The notes under the pieces were generated by a model. It was not told where the DNA came from, did not search any database, and was given only the letters and a program-made list of their open reading frames with translations. Positions 58,594 to 64,000 of a stretch of 64,000 nt of DNA are shown piece by piece. Location: NCBI RefSeq assembly GCF_008633915.1, contig NZ_VJNV01000002.1:32736-96735 (forward strand). Reading direction: 5' to 3'. Every line of letters starts with the position of its first letter. Position 1 is the first letter of the stretch. This stretch comes from Campylobacter sp. LR291e. Lineage in GTDB: Bacteria > Campylobacterota > Campylobacteria > Campylobacterales > Campylobacteraceae. The position numbers and the translations under genes were made by a program.

Positions 58594-60098
58594 CAAGATT
58601 GATTCCCTTTGTAGTAAATTTTTATCGGATATGTTTTTTTAAGCTCTTCAATAAGTTCATTTTTAATTTCACTTGATTTTAAATTATCTAAGGCTTGAGT
58701 TAACATAGCTTGATATTGTTCTATTTTATTATCTTGTGCTTGTAATTTTTGTTTATTTATTCTATAAAGGGCTACCTTATCGTTATTTATAACCACATAA
58801 GAAGCATTTTGTTCGTTATTAAAAACGCCCATTAATAAACTAGCAAATTCTGCATCATTTAAAGAATTTACCTTTTCATTATCCCTAGTACTATCTCTAG
58901 TTACAAAGCCTATATTTATCCCTTTGAACGTTGCTAAATTTTGTTTAGCCCTTTCTTCAAGCTTATTTTTAATGCTTTGGCTTATATAAATAGGCAAAAT
59001 CTCACTTCTAGCTTCTTCATAAGTTTTAATGCGAACTGGATTGCTTTTATTTAGCTTTATGATTAAATAGCCTATATTATCGTTATCTTTATTCCAAATA
59101 ACAGGTCTTAGTATATCATCACTTTTTGCCTTTGCTAAAAGTTCTAAAGGGTAATAAACAGCGTTTTCATCAATGCTTATATTATTTTCAAATTCTATTT
59201 TTTTATCCTTTAAGGCTAGAAATTTTTCATTAGCTAAAGGTCTTGTTTTATCTAAAATATAATCTTTTATCACGTCTTCCTTTGCATTTTCAAAGCTCAT
59301 AATTTTGCCATTAAAGTCTTTATACTTAAATTTATTATTTTCATCGTTGTAAAATTTTATAAGCTCTTCATCATTGTAATCTTTCATATCAGCAGTCACA
59401 AAAAAAGTAGAAAGTTCATAAGTTTTTGGCATTTTATAATCTTCTTTATGTTCATTCCAAAGTTTTTTAATCTCTTCTTCGTTTATATCCACATTTTGAT
59501 TATTATTTGTTAAAACATCAATATTTAAAGAATCTTGCATAAAATAGCTAGCTGCTAGCATTTTAAGCTCTTCATCTGAATTTGCAATCTTAAAAATATT
59601 TGCTAATTTATCTATGGTAATACCCTTTGCAAGACTTTCTTCAAAGTCCTTTGCACTGATTTGATTGCGTTTTAAAATTTCATAGTAAAGATTTTTATCA
59701 AAATTACCTTGTGGGTCTTGAAATGCACTCAAATTTTTAAGTTCGTTTAAAATTTCACTTTCTAATGCACTAAGTCCTAAATCCTTAGCAAAGCTCAATA
59801 AAAGTTTATCCTCTACTAAAGAACTAAGTGCTAATAAATCAAGCCCCATTTCTAAGGCATTTTCTTCGCTTAAATTTCCATTGCTTATTTGATTATAAGT
59901 ATTAAAAATTTGATTGTATCTAGTGCTAAATTCGCTAAAACTTATTTTTTCATTTCCTACAATGGCAACTGATGAGCTTCTATTTAGATTAAAATCATAA
60001 GCCCCCCAGCCTACAAAACCCGCACCAACAAAGGCTATAACACTAACCCAAATAGTAATAACTAGGTATTTTTTATGATGTTGCATCCAAGTAAGCAT
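58593..60098 (-). CDS. PpiD/SurA-like periplasmic peptidyl-prolyl isomerase
   Basis: 501 residues. One N-terminal membrane anchor (YLVITIWVSVIAFVGAGFVG) follows a short cytoplasmic start MLTWMQHHKK, then a SurA_N-type helical chaperone region (VEDKLLLSFAKDLGLS), a central parvulin-like part and a helical C-terminus. This matches PpiD, which helps proteins leaving the Sec channel fold; the parvulin part looks divergent, and isomerase activity is uncertain. It sits upstream of ftsA and overlaps it, as in C. jejuni (Cj0694). Confidence 0.87.
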   Translation of the reverse strand: MLTWMQHHKKYLVITIWVSVIAFVGAGFVGWGAYDFNLNRSSSVAIVGNEKISFSEFSTRYNQIFNTYNQISNGNLSEENALEMGLDLLALSSLVEDKLLLSFAKDLGLSALESEILNELKNLSAFQDPQGNFDKNLYYEILKRNQISAKDFEESLAKGITIDKLANIFKIANSDEELKMLAASYFMQDSLNIDVLTNNNQNVDINEEEIKKLWNEHKEDYKMPKTYELSTFFVTADMKDYNDEELIKFYNDENNKFKYKDFNGKIMSFENAKEDVIKDYILDKTRPLANEKFLALKDKKIEFENNISIDENAVYYPLELLAKAKSDDILRPVIWNKDNDNIGYLIIKLNKSNPVRIKTYEEARSEILPIYISQSIKNKLEERAKQNLATFKGINIGFVTRDSTRDNEKVNSLNDAEFASLLMGVFNNEQNASYVVINNDKVALYRINKQKLQAQDNKIEQYQAMLTQALDNLKSSEIKNELIEELKKTYPIKIYYKGNQS

Positions 60099-60226
60099 TG
60101 TTTTCCTTGACTAAATTTATAAATTTATAGTTTCGTATATTAGCTAATAAGTGTTTAAGTTTAGTTTAATTAAGGTTATTTTTTTAAATATTTTCTTTAA
60201 AATTGTGCATTTAAATACTTTTTCGT

Positions 60227-60232
60227 TATAAT
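60227..60232 (+). promoter_or_regulatory. Likely -10 element of rsmH
   Basis: A perfect TATAAT in TTTTTCGTTATAATTAGG in the ppiD-rsmH divergent gap, 34 bases before the rsmH start. Confidence 0.5.
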
Positions 60233-60265
60233 TAGGCTTTTAAACTTAAATTTTTAGGATTAAAT

Positions 60266-61195
60266 TTGCAAATTTTACATATTCCTGTTTTGCTTGAAGA
60301 AGTAAAACAAAGCTTTGAAAATGTAAACGAGGGGCTATTTTTAGATTGTACTTTGGGTTATGGGGGACACAGCTATGCCTTACTTAAAGCACATTCTAAA
60401 CTTAAATTAATTGCTTGTGATAAAGACGAGATAGCCTTAAATTTTTCAAAGGATTACTTAAAGGAATTTGTGGATAGAATTACTTTTTATCATTGTGATT
60501 TTAGGGAAATTTTAGATAAAATTGATAGTTCTAAATTAAGAGGAATTCTTGCAGATATAGGCGTTTCATCCTTGCAGCTTGATAAAAATGAAAGAGGTTT
60601 TAGCATAAGGTCTGATTATTTAGATATGAGAATGGATAAAAATTCTAAACTTAGTGCCTTTGAAGTGATAAATTCTTATAGCAAAGAAAAACTTACTAAT
60701 ATTTTTAAAGAATATGCCCAGCTAAATAACGCATTTTTTTTAGCTGAAAAAATTTGCAAGGCTAGGGTTATAAAAGAGATAAAAAGTGCAAAAGAACTTT
60801 GCGAGATTATAGGCTTTCAAAGGCAAAATAATAGACATATTTCACAAGCTATTTTAGTATTTCAAGCTATAAGGATTGAAGTAAATGATGAACTTAACGC
60901 CTTGAATGAATTTTTATTAAAGCTTGAAAAATCAAGGCTTAAAGAATGTGTTGTGGCTATAATTTGTTTTCATTCCTTAGAAGATAAGATTGTAAAAAAT
61001 TTTTTTAAAAAATGGGAAAAATCTTGCATTTGTGATTTACGAGCTGTGAAATGCGAGTGTGGCAATAATCATAGCTTAGGGCATATTGTGAATAAAAAGG
61101 TTATTAGGGCTTCTAAGTTAGAAATAGAAAAAAATTCTCGTGCAAGTTGTGCTAAAATGCGTGTTTTTTATTTTAGTGGAAAAAATGAATGTTAG
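60266..61195 (+). CDS. rsmH: 16S rRNA (cytosine-1402-N4)-methyltransferase
   Basis: 309 residues from a TTG start, giving MQILHIPVLLEEV, the usual beginning. SAM-binding LDCTLGYGGHSYALL, then CDKDEIAL, and the family segments LADIGVSSLQLDKNERGFS, LDMRMDK, ISQAILVFQAIRIEVNDEL and CFHSLEDKIVKNFF. It methylates N4 of C1402 in the ribosomal P site. In most bacteria rsmH begins the division and cell wall (dcw) cluster with ftsL next. Confidence 0.96.
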   Translation: MQILHIPVLLEEVKQSFENVNEGLFLDCTLGYGGHSYALLKAHSKLKLIACDKDEIALNFSKDYLKEFVDRITFYHCDFREILDKIDSSKLRGILADIGVSSLQLDKNERGFSIRSDYLDMRMDKNSKLSAFEVINSYSKEKLTNIFKEYAQLNNAFFLAEKICKARVIKEIKSAKELCEIIGFQRQNNRHISQAILVFQAIRIEVNDELNALNEFLLKLEKSRLKECVVAIICFHSLEDKIVKNFFKKWEKSCICDLRAVKCECGNNHSLGHIVNKKVIRASKLEIEKNSRASCAKMRVFYFSGKNEC

Positions 61196-62142
61196 AAGAT
61201 GATTTTTTAAAAGAAAAACAAAATATACGGGAAAAAATGCTTAAATATTCTCGTGCTATATCGCAAGGAAAACCGTTAGATGATGAATTTAATGAACTTT
61301 CTAGTGATGATATTTTAAGACGTAGATTTAAAAATAGGCATAAAACAAGGCATGATTATTTAGATGATGATGAAGAATTTGAAGATAGGGAAAAAAAGTC
61401 AAATATTTATTTAAAAGAAGATTTAATCAATGTAAAGCTTGAAGAAAGGCAGTCCTTAACAAATAAAATTTTTACTCAATTTAAAAAGAAAAAGGATAAA
61501 ACAGAAAAACAAAGCGATAAAAAGAGACGCAATTTATTTGGTGTTTTTAGCAAAAATAGTAAAAAAGATAAAAATCAAAATTTAGTAAGTCAAAATACTA
61601 AAATTACAACCCAAGAGCCTAAAACAACTACAATTACAGAAAGTGAAGAAACTGCTAAAATTTTAAAACAAAGACATAATTATAAAAAGGAAGAAAAAAA
61701 AGAAAATATTAAAGAAACTATACAACAAAAAGATAAGCTAGAAGAAAAAAGGGAAGTTAAATCTTTAGAGATTAAACAAGATTTAGAGATTAAAGAAAAT
61801 AATTTTGAAAAAAAAGAAGAAAAAATAGATATAAAAAATATTATCTCAAATAGCGAAGAAAACGAAAATGCTAAAAATACCTTGCTTGAGGGCTTTTCAA
61901 ATGCCACTAAAGAAGATGCGAATTTAAATTTAAATCAATTGCTTTTTGTGGCCTTGTTCATAAGCTTTGTTTTGTTTTTATTTGTACCTCAAATTTACAT
62001 AAGAAATAATATTTATTATTTAAGCCGTGAAATAGCCGTTTTAAGAAATGAAGAAAGCGTTTTAAATGAAGAAAATAAAGAACTTAAAAGAAGACTTGAA
62101 AATATGCGTTTTAAGAATCAAATTTTAGATTATTTAGAGTGA
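61189..62142 (+). CDS. Bitopic membrane protein after rsmH, FtsL-like C-terminus
   Basis: 317 residues, overlapping rsmH by 7 bases. Residues 1 to about 240 are very charged, Lys/Glu-rich and low in complexity, with a repeat-like stretch KKEEKKENIKETIQQKDKLE. One transmembrane helix follows (LLFVALFISFVLFLFVPQIY, about 247-266), then a short leucine/heptad coil (LSREIAVLRNEESVLNEENK) to the end. This order, short periplasmic coiled coil after one helix, next to rsmH, is that of FtsL. The long cytoplasmic part is unusual. C. jejuni annotations call it only a membrane protein (Cj0692c). Confidence 0.8.
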   Translation: MLEDDFLKEKQNIREKMLKYSRAISQGKPLDDEFNELSSDDILRRRFKNRHKTRHDYLDDDEEFEDREKKSNIYLKEDLINVKLEERQSLTNKIFTQFKKKKDKTEKQSDKKRRNLFGVFSKNSKKDKNQNLVSQNTKITTQEPKTTTITESEETAKILKQRHNYKKEEKKENIKETIQQKDKLEEKREVKSLEIKQDLEIKENNFEKKEEKIDIKNIISNSEENENAKNTLLEGFSNATKEDANLNLNQLLFVALFISFVLFLFVPQIYIRNNIYYLSREIAVLRNEESVLNEENKELKRRLENMRFKNQILDYLE

Positions 62143-62630
62143 TTTTCTACTATTTTTTCTAAGACGTATTTTTCTAAATTTGTTTTAGAAACTTCATCTT
62201 TTAGGGCTTGTTTATAAATTTCTTCAACTATACTTGAATATTTTTCATAAGCAAAACAAGGAAAATGATTGGCCCATGCCTTTAAAATCAAATTCTTAGA
62301 CATAATTTTTCTAGTATATACCTTAAATATATCAAAGCCTATAAAAACGACCGCAGTTACCAAAATAGAACTAAGAATACTTATATGAAAATCCAAGCGA
62401 GTAAATAAATAATGCGTTATCAAAAGTAGGGGCACTAGTATTAAAAAGCATAAAATTCCATAGTAAATGTAAGCATTAAGCATTTTAAGCTTAAAATTTA
62501 ACTTAGCATAATCTACAAGCATACCTTCATTAAATAAAGCATTAGCTTCTAATAAATCCTTTAAAAGCACGGGTTGTTCTGAAATTTTAAAGATAAAATT
62601 TAAGCTAAATTGTGTGAATTTATTTGCCAT
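62130..62630 (-). CDS. Two-helix membrane protein, unknown function
   Basis: 166 residues. Two hydrophobic helices near 55-75 (YYGILCFLILVPLLLITHYL) and 83-101 (ILSSILVTAVVFIGFDIF), otherwise helical and polar. No family motif is recognised. Its end overlaps the end of the FtsL-like gene by 13 bases, tail to tail, as with Cj0691/Cj0692c in C. jejuni. The start is an ATG at 62630. Confidence 0.7.
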   Translation of the reverse strand: MANKFTQFSLNFIFKISEQPVLLKDLLEANALFNEGMLVDYAKLNFKLKMLNAYIYYGILCFLILVPLLLITHYLFTRLDFHISILSSILVTAVVFIGFDIFKVYTRKIMSKNLILKAWANHFPCFAYEKYSSIVEEIYKQALKDEVSKTNLEKYVLEKIVENHSK

Positions 62631-62659
62631 TTCTTACTCTTAATTTAAAAATAACTAGG

Positions 62660-62665
62660 TATAAT
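62660..62665 (+). promoter_or_regulatory. Likely -10 element of the aminotransferase gene
   Basis: TATAAT preceded by CTAGG, about 60 bases before the start codon, in an A/T-rich gap. The distance leaves a leader of about 55 bases. Confidence 0.35.
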
Positions 62666-62726
62666 TATACAATTTTTGTTTTAATATTTAGTGAATTTAA
62701 CATATTTTTTTAATTAAGGATAAATT

Positions 62727-63590
62727 ATGATGAGTGAAAAAGAAATAGTTTTTTTAAATGGTGAGTTTTTAAAAAAAGAAGAGGCTAAGATTAGCGTTTT
62801 TGACAGGGGATTTATTTTTGGTGATGGAATTTATGAAGTAGTACCTGTTGTTAATGGTAAAATGGTAGATAAAGAAGATTTTTGGGAAAGATTTTTTCGC
62901 TCTTTAAAATCAATAAAACTAGAATTTCCTTATGAAAAGCTTGAATTTGAATATATTTTACAAAATTTAATTATTAAAAATAATGTTAAAGAAGGTGGCA
63001 TATATTTGCAAGTTACAAGGGGCGTTTCATCTAGGGACTTTGCTTTTGCAAAAAATATTAAACCAACTATTATGTGCTTTGTTTTTGAATGTGAAATTTT
63101 AAATAATCCTTTGAAAGATAAAGGAATTAGCGTTGTAAGTGTTCCTGATTTGCGTTGGAAAAGAAGAGATATTAAAAGCATATCTTTGCTTGGTCAATGT
63201 TATGCAAAGGAAATGGCAGTAGAACAAAAGGCAGACGAGGCCTTTTTAGTAGAAAATGGCTTAGTGAATGAAGGGTCTAGCTCCTCAGCCTTTATGATCA
63301 AAGATAAAACCCTTATAGTCAAACCTATATCAAATGAAATTTTAAGTGGAATTCGTAGAAAAAATATCTTAAAATTTGCAAAAGAATTAAATTTAAATGT
63401 AAATGAAAGGGCCTTTAGTATAGGAGAAGTTTATAAGGCAGATGAAGTATTTATATCAGCTGCTACTATTTTAATACTGCCTGTAATTAGTGCTGATAAA
63501 AAGCTTATAAACAATGGTAAAATAGGAGAATTTACTAAAAAACTTAGAGAAAAATATGTTCAAAATATCTTAGAACAAGTAAAAAATTAA
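62727..63590 (+). CDS. dat: D-amino acid aminotransferase (class IV)
   Basis: 287 residues; the first of two adjacent ATGs is used here. Class IV PLP enzyme: FDRGFIFGDGIYEVVPV at the N-terminus, TRGVSSRDFAF, the Schiff-base lysine in RRDIKSISLLGQCYAKEM, and the phosphate-binding EGSSSSAFM. The RGVSSRDFAF and SxxLL patterns fit D-alanine aminotransferase rather than branched-chain BCAT, which is longer. It would make D-glutamate from D-alanine for the cell wall. Confidence 0.82.
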   Translation: MMSEKEIVFLNGEFLKKEEAKISVFDRGFIFGDGIYEVVPVVNGKMVDKEDFWERFFRSLKSIKLEFPYEKLEFEYILQNLIIKNNVKEGGIYLQVTRGVSSRDFAFAKNIKPTIMCFVFECEILNNPLKDKGISVVSVPDLRWKRRDIKSISLLGQCYAKEMAVEQKADEAFLVENGLVNEGSSSSAFMIKDKTLIVKPISNEILSGIRRKNILKFAKELNLNVNERAFSIGEVYKADEVFISAATILILPVISADKKLINNGKIGEFTKKLREKYVQNILEQVKN

Positions 63591-63670
63591 AAGCCTATTG
63601 TAATATTTTTTGTATATGGAGAAATAGCTTCTTGTAAAGACAACACCTTACTTTCCTTATATATGTTTGC

Positions 63671-63984
63671 GAAATGTTAAGCAATAAAGAAACTTTTTAT
63701 ATCAATAAAGAAAACACAGATAATAAAAATTATGTTTATTTATTGACGAATATAAAAAGGTGTAAGAGTTTATAGATAAATATAATAAAATCAATGATAA
63801 ATTCAAAAAAACTTGTCCTACCAAGGAATATCCAAATGTTTATAAGGTGCCAATAGCTGATAATGAATTATTAATTAGCCATACAGTAGCATATTTAAAA
63901 GGAAATTTCTTTGTAGATAAAAAAGGGACTAATATTAGCCTTAAACTTATTGCGAAAGAAGAATTTAAATTGAAAAATTACTAA
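63671..63984 (+). pseudogene. Broken unrecognised gene
   Basis: An opening ATG at about 63678 gives MLSNKETFYINKENTDNKN. A shift near 63740 passes into the frame FIDEYKKV, an in-frame TAA (CAA expected) follows, then EFIDKYNKINDKFKKTCPTK and YLKGNFFVDKKGTNISLKLI run to a TAA at 63982-63984. A short Lys/Asn-rich protein was probably coded here. No ribosome-binding site or family is clear. The rest of the 410-base stretch after the aminotransferase shows nothing else. Confidence 0.5.
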
Positions 63985-64000
63985 AATTAAGATACTGGTG

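Noticed and set aside
1..64000. CRISPR array, IS element, tRNA, rRNA, prophage
   Set aside because: I looked for regular spaced repeats, transposase motifs, cloverleaf-like clusters and phage genes and found none; a tRNA could still be missed without a covariance search.

Overview
The window is AT-rich chromosomal DNA from a thermotolerant Campylobacter of the C. jejuni / C. lari / C. upsaliensis type. The evidence is the gene content (ciaB, p19-FTR1, receiver-less cheB, pycB-pckA-argH, petABC), the very tight ATGA-type gene overlaps, and poly-G tracts of the kind Campylobacter uses for phase variation. Several blocks keep the order I remember from C. jejuni (cheR to ychF; cysM-hup-ciaB-thioesterase; NSS transporter-pycB-pckA-argH; the agmatine genes; ppiD-ftsA-ftsZ opposite rsmH), but the blocks are shuffled and partly inverted. 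No species is claimed.

Layout. 1-4.97 kb (minus): partial MATE pump, a dihydroorotase-like protein without catalytic residues, gpsA, prs, cheR, cheB. 5.1-15.1 kb (plus): rpiB, a coiled-coil membrane protein, apt, DedA, pepA, ychF, a dicarboxylate/amino-acid symporter, a three-domain LplT-Aas fusion and a cyclophilin-like secreted protein. 15.1-16.5 kb is a scar in which a truncated zeta toxin with antitoxin remnant meets, tail to tail, a broken multiheme cytochrome c gene. 16.8-23.4 kb: hemH, alaS, pbpA and a hexapeptide acyltransferase with a G9 tract. 23.4-37 kb (mostly minus): DASS transporter, p19 and FTR1 iron uptake, a sigma54-type small gene, agmatine degradation (aguA, CDF pump, aguB), atpB, adh, cysM, hup, ciaB. 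37-43.8 kb (plus): thioesterase, NSS transporter, pycB, pckA, argH. 43.8-45 kb: a broken acyltransferase paralog with a second G9 tract. 45.1-53.1 kb (plus): petABC (cytochrome bc1), TauE/SafE exporter, uvrA, der. 53.1-55.95 kb (minus): a decayed type IIS restriction-modification system with a G8 tract. 56-62.6 kb: ftsZ, ftsA, a PpiD-like chaperone, rsmH, an FtsL-like candidate and a membrane protein. 62.7-64 kb: a D-amino acid aminotransferase and an unrecognised pseudogene.

How the genes fit together: pycB/pckA, the C4-dicarboxylate-type carriers, bc1 and atpB fit an organism living on organic and amino acids with respiration. cheB/cheR adjust chemoreceptors, p19-FTR1 brings in iron under a probable Fur site, and the ppiD-ftsA-ftsZ / rsmH-FtsL-like cluster covers envelope folding and division.

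The most interesting material is the set of variable loci. Two acyltransferase paralogs carry a poly-G tract in the same two or three codons of a repeated C-terminal motif, and a third tract sits in a methyltransferase of an MboII/HpyAII-like system in which all three genes are now broken. The window holds no CRISPR array, rRNA, tRNA or complete mobile element that I could recognise.
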